A DNA stretch of 64,000 bases from Lentimonas sp. CC4 (GTDB taxonomy: Bacteria > Verrucomicrobiota > Verrucomicrobiia > Opitutales > Coraliomargaritaceae): assembly GCF_902728235.1 (NCBI RefSeq), contig NZ_CACVBO010000002.1, positions 496,001 to 560,000 of the forward strand, read 5' to 3'. Position 1 is the first letter of the stretch. Every line of letters starts with the position of its first letter. Of the stretch, positions 44,531 to 53,599 are shown piece by piece. The notes beneath the pieces are model-generated. The model saw only the letters and a list, made by a program, of their open reading frames with translations. It did not search any database and had not been told where the DNA came from. A program made the translations under genes and the position numbers.

Positions 44531-46039
44531 ATGAAAATTAAAAATATTGGTAGAAAAATTATGACCGCGGCGTGTCTTGCCATTGCTACCACATCGTTTC
44601 AGGCTCAGGCAGAACCGGGTTATGCGGGTGAATGGGAAAGGACTCGGCTTTATGGCCATGCGTATGACAGTGGTGACTTTACCGATGAGCAGTATGATTG
44701 GATCCGGGATCACTTTGAATACTTCACCATCGAGAAGACACACATGCGTGCAATTTATGGGAATCCATCTCATGAGCTAACCAGTCGCATTGCAGCAGCT
44801 CGCATGGTCGAGGCCAATCCACTGTGCAAACCGCTCATGATCTATAGTATTGGTGGTGACTATCCTGATCTCTTCGAATCCGAAGCTCAGGCACTGATCG
44901 ATCATCCTGACTATTTCCTATACAATGACGACGGCGATACGATTAGTCTGAACCTTAGTAATCCTGATGAGAATGACTGGTATATCGACACGGTAAACTG
45001 GAACTGCGAGAACAGTGACCTCCATGGAATCTTCGTGGATGGTTTCAGCGGAACTTATTTAACTTATCCAGACAATGTTCGATATATGCTGGAAGGGATG
45101 GAAGGGACTAGCTTTCGTCTGCTGAACGGAATCGATATGGCTCCTGGCGGAATGGTCATACGCGACTACCCCGATTTGTTTGATATTTCAGATGGTGTCT
45201 TCATTGATAACTTTTTCCGTAAACGCTGCGTGAGTGCCAATTCTGCAGTCGTATTGCTCGACGCCCTGATTACAGCTCCGAACGATTATATGATGGTCTG
45301 CTGGGGCTCTTATGATGGCAATACAGATGCTTATGGTGGCTGGCCTGCAACTCACGAGTTCACGCATGCAGCTTACCTCATCGTAGCCAATGACAACACC
45401 TATTACCGCTGGGTGGGTGAAGGAAGCAACTGGGGCGCTGATTCAATGATGAGCTGGGATGATGATTTCGACAAGGAAATGGGCGAACCCTTAGACCAGG
45501 CTGTGAAAGACGGCTATGTGTATACACGCGTGTTTGAGCACTGCACCGTGACCTTGGATGTTGAAAATAAAACCTCTTCAATCGTTTGGGGACAGAATAA
45601 TGGCACCAGCGGTCCTCCCATCGGTAAAGATATCTGGTTGAAAGCAGAAATTAATGGGAAATACGTATGCGCGGATCAATCGATTAATAGCTATGCACCG
45701 CTATATGCCAACCGTGCCGCATACGGTGGTTGGGAAAGGTTCACCGTGATAAATGCCGGAAATGGGTATATCGCACTGAAAGCTAACGTGAACGGGATGT
45801 ATGTTTCCGCGGATCTAGCAGACGCAAATGTTCAATTGCAACCTCGTTACCAAGCGACTTCGATCGGCTCATGGGAGAAATTCACATGGGTTGAAAACAG
45901 CGACGGAACCATTTCGCTGAAAGTTCGCAGGAATGGGAATTATGTCAGTGCCGATAGCAACGTTGATGCAGCTCGCCCATTGTGTGGGAACAAGACTGCA
46001 ATCGGTGCCTGGGAGAAGTTTACCTGGGGAGAATATTAG
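44531..46039 (+). CDS. Secreted TIM-barrel glycoside hydrolase-like protein with beta-trefoil tail
   Basis: 502 residues; signal peptide ending near QAQA, start preceded by AAGGA. Residues ~30-350 match the style of the hypothetical glycosyl hydrolase group GHL15: FTIEKTHMRAIYG, ANPLCKPLMIYSIGGDYP, LHGIFVDGFSG (candidate catalytic Asp), and VCWGSYDGNTDAYGG. Residues ~363-502 are a fascin/CBM13-like beta-trefoil with three repeats (NGKYVCADQ, NGMYVSADL, NGNYVSADS), each closing in WE(K/R)FT. The tail is ~83% identical to that of the next gene. The hydrolytic activity is inferred from the fold only. Confidence 0.72.
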   Translation: MKIKNIGRKIMTAACLAIATTSFQAQAEPGYAGEWERTRLYGHAYDSGDFTDEQYDWIRDHFEYFTIEKTHMRAIYGNPSHELTSRIAAARMVEANPLCKPLMIYSIGGDYPDLFESEAQALIDHPDYFLYNDDGDTISLNLSNPDENDWYIDTVNWNCENSDLHGIFVDGFSGTYLTYPDNVRYMLEGMEGTSFRLLNGIDMAPGGMVIRDYPDLFDISDGVFIDNFFRKRCVSANSAVVLLDALITAPNDYMMVCWGSYDGNTDAYGGWPATHEFTHAAYLIVANDNTYYRWVGEGSNWGADSMMSWDDDFDKEMGEPLDQAVKDGYVYTRVFEHCTVTLDVENKTSSIVWGQNNGTSGPPIGKDIWLKAEINGKYVCADQSINSYAPLYANRAAYGGWERFTVINAGNGYIALKANVNGMYVSADLADANVQLQPRYQATSIGSWEKFTWVENSDGTISLKVRRNGNYVSADSNVDAARPLCGNKTAIGAWEKFTWGEY

Positions 46040-46058
46040 GCACGGCTAGCAGCATCAC

Positions 46059-46089
46059 AGGGCTGGATAGTATCTGACTGTCCAGCCCT
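46059..46089 (+). terminator. Hairpin between the TIM-barrel and esterase genes
   Basis: AGGGCTGGA (46059-46067) and TCCAGCCCT (46081-46089) form a 9-bp GC-rich stem. No strong U-tract follows, so it may be an attenuator or mRNA-stability hairpin. Confidence 0.5.
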
Positions 46090-46133
46090 ATAAGCTTCGC
46101 CATACACTTTAAAAATATAACAGAAAGCAGTAG

Positions 46134-47849
46134 ATGGATAAACGAATACGTAAATGTGCGATGGGGCTTGGGCTTGTTGTAGCTCTCAATGCGAGTGCAG
46201 CAACAGATCTCGAAACGATTGCAGGCATCGGTGACTTAACTAATGCACCCAGTATGTATACCACCGACACAGGTAATGGCAAAGCAACGATGACTGCCGG
46301 AGAAGTTCAATCGGTATATATTGATGGGGTCGATTATGGGGGAAACGACACCCGTTTTTATGCATACATTGGTATTCCTGAAGGAGCGGATGCGAACAAT
46401 CCCGTTCCAGGTGTTGTGCTGGTCCATGGTGGCGGAGGAACCGCATTGCAAGAATATGTAGACACGTGGGTCGGCTATGGATACGCGGCGATTATGATTG
46501 CTACCGAAGGTCAGACTGACGCGATTGCAACGGCTGAGCAGATTGCAGCTGGGCAGAATGTCGGCGATTACTATAAACACAATGCAGCCGGGCCGGCGCG
46601 TGCTGGAATTTACGGAGACACGGATCTTGAGCCGATCACGGATCAGTGGATGTATCATGCGGCTTCATGCACAGTGCTGGCTAACTCCCTGATGCGTTCA
46701 CTCGCATCGGTCGATCAAAATCAAGTCGGAGTAGTTGGTGTGTCGTGGGGCGGCATTATTACTTCAACGGTCATTGGTATTGATGATCGTTTTGCCTTCG
46801 CTGTCCCAGTGTATGGAAGCGGGCATCTTTATGATGTGGATAACCACTATGGGAAAAATCTCTATGACGATGAGAACTATATAACGATGTGGGATCCCAT
46901 GGTGCGCATGGACCAGGCAACCATGCCAACCATGTGGTTCTCTTGGCCGACCGATAATATTTTCCCGCTGGACGCACAGGCCAAGACCTATGCAGCCTCG
47001 CCAGCAACACGTATGGTTTCGTCAGTCCCTGGTCTGGGGCATGGCATGGGAGCGTTCGATACACCTGAGGTCATTGCATTTGCCAATAGTGCACTGAGCG
47101 GAAGACCTTGGTGTATTCAGGAAAGTCTGACCGCATCTGGTCGCGCTGTCTCAGTGACCTTTACTTCCACGAAATCGCTGGCTTCAGCCTCGCTTGTTTC
47201 GACCATCGATACCGGTTTTGCGGGAGACCGCACATGGACTGAGAAAGCCATTATACCTGTTGATAATGGGGATGGAACTTACACGGTAAACGCTAACTAT
47301 CCGTTAAATACAACAGCCTGGTTTGTGAATGTGCTCGATAATGCCGGCGTGGTTGCCTCTTCGGATTATCAGGATCTGGTAAACCCGATTGATTACACGC
47401 CGATCGATGATGGCACTACTAGCTCGCCGATAGGGAAAAACATCTGGTTGAAAGCAGAAATTAATGGAAAATATGTGTGCGCGGATCAGTCAATTAATAG
47501 TTATGCACCGCTGAATGCCGACCGTGCCGCCTATGGCGATTGGGAGAAGTTCACGGTGGAAGATGCTGGCAATGGATATGTTGCACTGAAGTCCAACGTG
47601 AATGGGATGTATGTTTCGGCTGATAAAACAGATGCAAATGTTCAATTGCAGCCTCGTTATCAATCGACATCGATCGGCCCCTGGGAGAAGTTTACATGGG
47701 TTGAAAACAGTGACGGAACCCTTTCGCTGAAGGCTCGTGCGAATGGAAAGTATGTCAGTGCTGATCACAACGTCGATACAGCTCGTCCATTATGTGCGAA
47801 CAGAGATTCAATCGGTGCATGGGAAAAGTTTACTTGGGGAGAATATTAA
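46134..47849 (+). CDS. Secreted alpha/beta-hydrolase esterase with beta-trefoil tail
   Basis: 571 residues; signal peptide MDKRIRKCAMGLGLVVALNA. The alpha/beta-hydrolase core shows VVLVHGGGGTALQEYV (oxyanion region), VGVSWGGIITS (nucleophile Ser, ~residue 203), WFSWPTDNIFPLD (acid Asp) and PGLGHGMGAF (His). This resembles the acetyl-xylan/dienelactone hydrolase type, so removal of acetyl or other acyl groups from a polysaccharide is likely. Residues ~433-571 are a beta-trefoil domain almost the same as the tail of the previous gene (116 of 139 residues identical by hand count). The two genes probably act on one surface-bound substrate. Confidence 0.85.
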   Translation: MDKRIRKCAMGLGLVVALNASAATDLETIAGIGDLTNAPSMYTTDTGNGKATMTAGEVQSVYIDGVDYGGNDTRFYAYIGIPEGADANNPVPGVVLVHGGGGTALQEYVDTWVGYGYAAIMIATEGQTDAIATAEQIAAGQNVGDYYKHNAAGPARAGIYGDTDLEPITDQWMYHAASCTVLANSLMRSLASVDQNQVGVVGVSWGGIITSTVIGIDDRFAFAVPVYGSGHLYDVDNHYGKNLYDDENYITMWDPMVRMDQATMPTMWFSWPTDNIFPLDAQAKTYAASPATRMVSSVPGLGHGMGAFDTPEVIAFANSALSGRPWCIQESLTASGRAVSVTFTSTKSLASASLVSTIDTGFAGDRTWTEKAIIPVDNGDGTYTVNANYPLNTTAWFVNVLDNAGVVASSDYQDLVNPIDYTPIDDGTTSSPIGKNIWLKAEINGKYVCADQSINSYAPLNADRAAYGDWEKFTVEDAGNGYVALKSNVNGMYVSADKTDANVQLQPRYQSTSIGPWEKFTWVENSDGTLSLKARANGKYVSADHNVDTARPLCANRDSIGAWEKFTWGEY

Positions 47850-47857
47850 ACACAGCC

Positions 47858-47883
47858 AGCAGCCGATCAGCTGATCGGCTGCT
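47858..47883 (+). terminator. Perfect 26-bp palindrome after the esterase gene
   Basis: AGCAGCCGATCAG immediately followed by its exact inverse CTGATCGGCTGCT, then TTTAATAG. It sits 9 bp after the stop codon and is probably a terminator, though the T-run is short and the next gene starts 14 bp later. Confidence 0.55.
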
Positions 47884-47896
47884 TTAATAGATAAAT

Positions 47897-49312
47897 ATGA
47901 AAACAAAAAACAGTTGGGTGATCGCCATTGCAGCAAGCATGTTTACCGCGGGAATCATTGTGGGGCGCATTACGCTGCCAGTTTCGGACGACAGGGAATC
48001 GACTAATGAAGGCCTTGCAGCCTCGGAGCAAAGTCTAACCGGAACATCACATGGAGCTGAAGGCGTCCTTTCTCCGCGATCATCGGTTCCTGTGGGTGTA
48101 ACGGCATTAGGCACATCACTGTTTGATGCGGTTCCTGTTGGGGATTTTGAAAGGATGGCCCGCACGGCAGCGGCATCGTCGAGTGCCGTGGACAATCAAT
48201 CATTGTTGCGTGTTCTGATTTCAGAATGGGCGAAAAAAGACCCACTTTCCGCTGTTATGTATGCTCAAGAGGTGAATCGCACCGACCTAGTCTATGAGAG
48301 CTTACATCAGATGGCACAACAGAACCCTGATGAAGCATTCAGCTGGATAGAACGCAACAAGAGCGTCGATGGAGATAGTCGTTATTTAACCATGGCCGTT
48401 TTTCAGGGCATAGCTCAAGCGGATCCGGTTGACGCTGTTGCCCGTGTAGAACAGATGCCTATCGGATCCCAGCGTGATGAATTGTTGTCCATCACCGTTA
48501 ATCAATGGGCACAGCAGGATGTTTATGCGGCATTTGACTGGCTTGAGACGGCCGAAATGACCCCGCAATTTCCTTATTTATACAACCAGATGATGGGGAG
48601 CTATATTGAACAGGATCCCTTTCAGGCAGCCGCTTTAATTTCCGATATGGAACCCTGCGAAAATAAACGCAACTTTGTCTCTCAGGTTGCCTGCAAGATC
48701 GCGGAACGGGATGTTGATTACGCATTGGAATGGGTGCAGGCACTGGATGGCGAAGATAAAACGTATGCGTTACAAGGTGTTATGGATCGATGGTCTTCAA
48801 CGAATGCAACGGCTGCATTAGGTTATATTATGAATCATCAGGAAGCACCGGATTATCAGAGTTTGTTCACAACCGTTGCCATGAACATGGCGCACAAGGA
48901 TCCTGAAGCTTTGGCAGGTGCATTCGAAACGATGGACGAATGGGGGCAGATCACTGCAGGTGAACAACTGGCCGCGGCTTATAGCCTGAATGATCCGAAT
49001 CGCGGCATTGAATGGCTCAAATCGCTCAAACCTGGAGCAATTCAGGATGCGGCGTTGGGTAAAGCTCTGGAGACATACAAAAACAGCAATGTTCCTCTGG
49101 CATTTACCCTTTCGGAAACCATCTCTAGCGAATCGTTGCGCAAAGAGCAGATTCGTCAGGTAATGAGCGTCTGGGTTCCAGTAGATCAGCTAGCTGCAGA
49201 ACAAGCTCTGCAGGCGTCAGCGGCGTTGTCGTCCACTGAAAAAGAGGCGCTACTGAATGAAGTTTACTCCAGTCTGAAATTAAACGATTACCTACTACCA
49301 GCAAAACTGTAG
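47897..49312 (+). CDS. Membrane-anchored helical-repeat protein, function unknown
   Basis: 471 residues. One N-terminal membrane helix (WVIAIAASMFTAGIIVG), a linker, then from ~residue 95 onward repeated 30-35-residue helical units with the pattern (W)A..DP..A..W.e: WAKKDPLSAVMYAQEV, MAQQNPDEAFSWIER, IAQADPVDAVARVEQ, WAQQDVYAAFDWLE, YIEQDPFQAAALI, IAERDVDYALEWVQ, MAHKDPEALAGAFE. These resemble TPR/Sel1-like solenoids and are widespread, uncharacterised proteins in this phylum. A protein-binding scaffold in the envelope is the simplest guess. It follows the esterase closely and may be in the same transcription unit. Confidence 0.75.
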   Translation: MKTKNSWVIAIAASMFTAGIIVGRITLPVSDDRESTNEGLAASEQSLTGTSHGAEGVLSPRSSVPVGVTALGTSLFDAVPVGDFERMARTAAASSSAVDNQSLLRVLISEWAKKDPLSAVMYAQEVNRTDLVYESLHQMAQQNPDEAFSWIERNKSVDGDSRYLTMAVFQGIAQADPVDAVARVEQMPIGSQRDELLSITVNQWAQQDVYAAFDWLETAEMTPQFPYLYNQMMGSYIEQDPFQAAALISDMEPCENKRNFVSQVACKIAERDVDYALEWVQALDGEDKTYALQGVMDRWSSTNATAALGYIMNHQEAPDYQSLFTTVAMNMAHKDPEALAGAFETMDEWGQITAGEQLAAAYSLNDPNRGIEWLKSLKPGAIQDAALGKALETYKNSNVPLAFTLSETISSESLRKEQIRQVMSVWVPVDQLAAEQALQASAALSSTEKEALLNEVYSSLKLNDYLLPAKL

Positions 49313-49407
49313 CAGCTGGTGGCGATAGTTTCCAACGTGAGAAGTAGTAGTGCAAAATTGAATCCGCCATCTTATTTAGAATGTCGAATTACGGAAAGAG
49401 GACTTAT

Positions 49408-52400
49408 ATGAAGAATGTGTTATGTGCATTGTATGCGTGTTTGCTTACGGCGATGTATGCAAACGCTGAGCTGGTAGTGACTACAGAGAAGGGGCTTGGG
49501 ACTGGCACCGCAGATTTTGATCTTAGCGTATCACCCAGTGCGGTTGATCTGGCTGACTCGAGTCAAACTACGTTTAGTAGCATGAGTGCTGCCGTCGGCA
49601 ATAATCACCCCATTGAGCGACTCAACGATGGTGTTGCTGGAGCCGCTCCTGATGGTGGGACTCAGGTTGTTCTTGTTCCTGCTACGGGTGCGACGTTCAC
49701 GGTCAATTTCGATATCAGTGTGAACTCTGCGGGTTATGATATTACTGGTATCAACAGTTTTTCCGGATGGGATACTCAATCTGACGGACGTTCCAATCAG
49801 GGCTATGACGTCACGGTTAACTTTGTAAACGGAGGCTCTCAGTTGATCAGCAGCGGGACTTATACGACAATTCCAGCGAGCACGTGGACTGGAGTCTACA
49901 TCTCGGACGACGATACGGGGGTTCTTGCCAGCGGTGTGCAGTCGATTACATTTAGCAATTTTGATGAGGCGCAGGACGATGGAGTCGTGGCTTATCATGA
50001 ATTTGATGTGTTTGGCACGGCGACCGAGATCACTTCTTCTCCGCCGATTTCCCCCTCGGGGCAGCCCAACGTCATCATGATCTATTACGATGATATGGGC
50101 TACAGCGATATGGGTGCATATGATACAACACTCACATCGTTGACGCCTAACCTTGATACACTTGCAAGTGAGGGCATGATGTTCACTGCTGGGCATTCGG
50201 CGGACGGGGTGTGCACGCCGTCGCGCTATGCGCTGATGACAGGCCGCTATTGCTGGCGAACATGGAAAAAAACAGGCGTGATTGGCGGCTATAGTGCTCC
50301 AATCATTCAGGAGGATCGCTTTACCTTCGCCAAAATGTTCCAGTCCTTAGGATATAGCACAGCAATGGTGGGTAAATGGCACATCGGGATGCAATTTTAT
50401 AGTCCATCAGGGACTCCGGTGGATGAGGACAGTAATGCCGATGTGCTGGACGATGACGATACCACAACGTCGGGCGACACCATCGACTTTTCTCAGAAGC
50501 TTACAGATACGCCGCATCATCAGGGGTTTGATTATTATTTCGGAACCTCAGCTTCGCTTGATATGCCACCATATACATGGATTGAGGACGATACTGTGCT
50601 CTACCAGGGGGGATTTGTGGATGGTGATACCGGGATGGTTGATTTTAGTCAGGCAGTTCCTGCGACAAATGCCGTCATGATGGAAGGCACTGTTGCTGGG
50701 GTTCGTAACGGTGTCTATGATCCGACGTTTGTCATCTCCGATTACTTGGAGGTTCAGGCGGCCAAAGTCGCTGAAATTATCAGGGCACGTGCTTTGGATG
50801 GGGAGCCCTTTTTTATCTATGTTCCCATGCCAGCCCCACATAAACCATGGGCGGTCAGTTCGGACTTTGCTGGCAGCACTTCATTCACATATGGCGATTA
50901 TCTTGCCCAAACCGACCATTATACGGGTGTGATTTTGGATGCGCTCGCCGACCCTGATGGTAATCCGGGAACAGACGATAGTCTGGCCTCCAACACGGTT
51001 GTCTTTATTTCCAGTGACAATGGACCCGAGAAAGCAGCACAGACGGCGAGTCTAAATGCGGGTCTGGATGGGAATGGGCCGTTTCGCGGTGTGAAGCGGG
51101 ATAATTGGGAGGGCGGAACGCGAGTTCCTTTCATCGTCCGATGGCCTGGAGTGGTGGCACCTGGTAGCACCACTGACCATGCCTGCTGGCAGGGGGATTT
51201 CTTCGCCACGATGGCGGCGTATCTGGGTTATGATTTTGCAGAAGATGAAGCGCCAGATGCCGAAAGCTTCTTGCCTATTTTGTATGGAAATTCCATGCCA
51301 GAGACTCGTCGTGAAGGTTTTATTCAGCACTCGATGAACGGGCAATTAGCGATAGTGGATAAGACAGGAGAGTGGAAGCTACTCGATGGCACTGGTAGTG
51401 GGGGATACACCGCCACTTATGATGCAGACAATGTGCTAGTTAGTGGTATTGGGGGGACAGTGTTTGGGACGCCTCGGCAGTTATTTAATCTAGCTGATGA
51501 TCCCGGTGAGCGCACCAATTTATTAACTGTGGCTTCACCTACACAGGAATCACTGGACAAGGAATCGGAGCTGTATGCGCTGCTTAATGAGATTAGAGGA
51601 GACACCAGCTATGGCACGGACGGCGACAGCAATGTGCCAGAACCTGACAACGATCTCGACGGTATGGGGAATGCGTTCGAGAACACCTATGCCGGACTGG
51701 ATCGAAACGATCCTTCGGACAGCGCTTTAGACTTCGAGCCAGATGGATTGACCAACTTGGAGGAATTTCAATACGGATCCAATCCCTTGGATGCCGATAG
51801 CGATGGTGACCGTTTGGAAGACGCGGTTGAGGTGTATACATACGGCACTCAGGCAGGCAATGCTCATTCAGACTCGGACACACTTGAGGATGGTGACGAG
51901 GTCTTAATTTGGAACACGGACCCACTGGTTGCAGACACTGATGGGGACGGGTTGGATGACGACGATGAACTCGCCGCCTTTTCCGATCCGCGTAATGCCG
52001 CATCAAGGGCAAGTGTTCCAGCGGATTCCGTGGTGGAGATTGACCCGAATTATGTGCAACTAGTCGGAGTGAATGGAACGGAGGACGATCCAGCTGTCGA
52101 GGGCGGGGTATCTAGTGGATGGGCGGAGGCAGGAAACCTGTTTGCGCGTGAGCGGGGCTCCAGTAATCAGCAGTGGCGCACCCGCCTGTTTATTGCCTTT
52201 GATCTAGGCGGTATCACACTCGATGACTTTACGGAGGCACGCTTAAGGGTGCATCAGGTGAACCGCTTGAATACCGAGTATAGTTCGGATTTGTCCCTGG
52301 CTCGCGTGACTGAGGCATGGGGGACGACGGCAGGAGTGTATCCAGAGTTTGATGACACTGGAGTGGCTGACTCCTTTGTTTTTGGTAATAATAGCGATTT

Positions 52401-53067
52401 TGGCACTGCGGCCGACGCCAGTGGATTTTACAGCGGAACAGTGGGTGTGTCAGGAGATGATAGCGGGTTTGATGTGACTGATATAGTGCGTGGCTGGTTG
52501 GACGGTTCTTACTCAAACCATGGCTTGCGTATTGCCTTGGAGGGGCGGGAATTCGCAGCCGCAGCGTTTTCAGAGTCCGATGACCTAGCAACGATCGGAG
52601 TGAACGAAGCATTACAGTTGATCATTACAACAACGCCGCCAGCTCAGAGCTTAGACGGAGACAGTGATGGTTTGTTGGATGCGTATGAACTAGAGGTTTT
52701 TGGAAATTTAAATCTAGACGGGGCGGATGACGGAGATCGCGACGAAGTCAGTGCTTTGATTGAACAGGCACTGGGAAGTGATCCCACCACAGGTGCATCA
52801 CAACCCATTCTTGGGCTGGTCACCACGAATGCGGAAGAGATTGAGTTCGCCTATCACCGCTATAATCAAGCGGGCTTGGGTGTCGAGGTGCTAGTTTCCG
52901 AGGATTTGACGGAATGGTTCAATTATACTCGTTATTATCAGATTGCGGACCCTGCACCTGCCAGTGAACTTGGCGCCGAATACGACAAGATATTACTGGA
53001 GCCTGTTGTAACATTACCTGAACGCTTATTTTATAAGATCAATGTTCACGTGCCTGCGGCTGAGTGA
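49408..53067 (+). CDS. Giant modular secreted sulfatase (TSP3-like repeats, DNRLRE domain, C-terminal module)
   Basis: About 1219 residues from ATG 49408 (better than 49381: AGAGG precedes it and the signal peptide MKNVLCALYACLLTAMYANA begins there). Order: a discoidin-like N-domain to ~residue 210; a full S1 sulfatase (~215-735) with IYYDDMGYSDMGA, signature C-T-P-S-R (Cys near 269), VGKWHIGMQ and FISSDNGPEK; acidic calcium-type repeats (DADSDGDRLED, ADTDGDGLDDDDE) to ~870; a DNRLRE-type beta-domain (WRTRLFIAFDLGG, DVTDIVRGWLDG) to ~1075; and a last module with ALGSDP and LVSEDLTEWF shared with two other giants. Such length suggests a surface-attached enzyme. Confidence 0.9.
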   Translation: MKNVLCALYACLLTAMYANAELVVTTEKGLGTGTADFDLSVSPSAVDLADSSQTTFSSMSAAVGNNHPIERLNDGVAGAAPDGGTQVVLVPATGATFTVNFDISVNSAGYDITGINSFSGWDTQSDGRSNQGYDVTVNFVNGGSQLISSGTYTTIPASTWTGVYISDDDTGVLASGVQSITFSNFDEAQDDGVVAYHEFDVFGTATEITSSPPISPSGQPNVIMIYYDDMGYSDMGAYDTTLTSLTPNLDTLASEGMMFTAGHSADGVCTPSRYALMTGRYCWRTWKKTGVIGGYSAPIIQEDRFTFAKMFQSLGYSTAMVGKWHIGMQFYSPSGTPVDEDSNADVLDDDDTTTSGDTIDFSQKLTDTPHHQGFDYYFGTSASLDMPPYTWIEDDTVLYQGGFVDGDTGMVDFSQAVPATNAVMMEGTVAGVRNGVYDPTFVISDYLEVQAAKVAEIIRARALDGEPFFIYVPMPAPHKPWAVSSDFAGSTSFTYGDYLAQTDHYTGVILDALADPDGNPGTDDSLASNTVVFISSDNGPEKAAQTASLNAGLDGNGPFRGVKRDNWEGGTRVPFIVRWPGVVAPGSTTDHACWQGDFFATMAAYLGYDFAEDEAPDAESFLPILYGNSMPETRREGFIQHSMNGQLAIVDKTGEWKLLDGTGSGGYTATYDADNVLVSGIGGTVFGTPRQLFNLADDPGERTNLLTVASPTQESLDKESELYALLNEIRGDTSYGTDGDSNVPEPDNDLDGMGNAFENTYAGLDRNDPSDSALDFEPDGLTNLEEFQYGSNPLDADSDGDRLEDAVEVYTYGTQAGNAHSDSDTLEDGDEVLIWNTDPLVADTDGDGLDDDDELAAFSDPRNAASRASVPADSVVEIDPNYVQLVGVNGTEDDPAVEGGVSSGWAEAGNLFARERGSSNQQWRTRLFIAFDLGGITLDDFTEARLRVHQVNRLNTEYSSDLSLARVTEAWGTTAGVYPEFDDTGVADSFVFGNNSDFGTAADASGFYSGTVGVSGDDSGFDVTDIVRGWLDGSYSNHGLRIALEGREFAAAAFSESDDLATIGVNEALQLIITTTPPAQSLDGDSDGLLDAYELEVFGNLNLDGADDGDRDEVSALIEQALGSDPTTGASQPILGLVTTNAEEIEFAYHRYNQAGLGVEVLVSEDLTEWFNYTRYYQIADPAPASELGAEYDKILLEPVVTLPERLFYKINVHVPAAE

Positions 53068-53070
53068 GCA

Positions 53071-53350
53071 GGCGTCGCGTAAATTCGAGACCTTCACCGA
53101 CATTGAGCAGTTCGAGGGCACCTGCCACAGAGCTTCAAACTGGAAACCGCTGAGACTGACCAAGGGTTTTGAGCGCCACCGCGCGGATTACTTCTAACTA
53201 CTCTTTTTAGGCTCAAAGAGTATGGTTGCTCGAAGAAGCTTTGGATTAAAAGCCTCAATCGCAATGCCCTGCGCATACTGACCGCCATGGATGTGCCAAC
53301 GATCTATGAGGAGTCGCTCAAATTAGAAATCACTGGGTGCGTGATCACTG
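53071..53350 (+). pseudogene. Decayed end of a DUF4338 (DruA-like) protein gene
   Basis: The + frame reads FETFTDIEQFEGTCHRASNW then KPLRLTKGFERHRADYF-stop, which is the GTCYRAANW region of DUF4338 proteins. After a frameshift it continues as LKEYGCSKKLWIKSLNRNAL and RILTAMDVP, which resembles the C-terminal part of the same family (PLxxxARxIL). The two frames and the stop show it is dead. The rest of the gap to 53600 has no recognised gene. Its junction lies just after the sulfatase stop. Confidence 0.55.
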
Positions 53351-53599
53351 TATGCGAGAGGACGATACCAGATAAAAAACTACAATCTAAATTGCGCTTT
53401 AGCAGGTCTACGAGTCTGCCTGATCAGCATCAAATCAATCCTTTACCCCGACCAGTCATGCCTTCATTACAGGAGAGATGCCAAAGGGAGCCAAGCATCG
53501 CGTTTCAAGCAATCGTCAAGATACGAGCTAAATGAAGTTACCTTGCACAACCTAGAAGGAGTTTCGATGTGATGGCAAAAGACCGACAGTCATCTACTT

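Noticed and set aside
49531-50196. 221-codon open frame on the minus strand
   Set aside because: It lies fully inside the strongly supported giant sulfatase gene; composition and lack of motifs mark it as an antisense shadow.
53071-53350. Possible Druantia anti-phage system
   Set aside because: Only a broken fragment of one DruA-like gene is present and no other Druantia component is seen.
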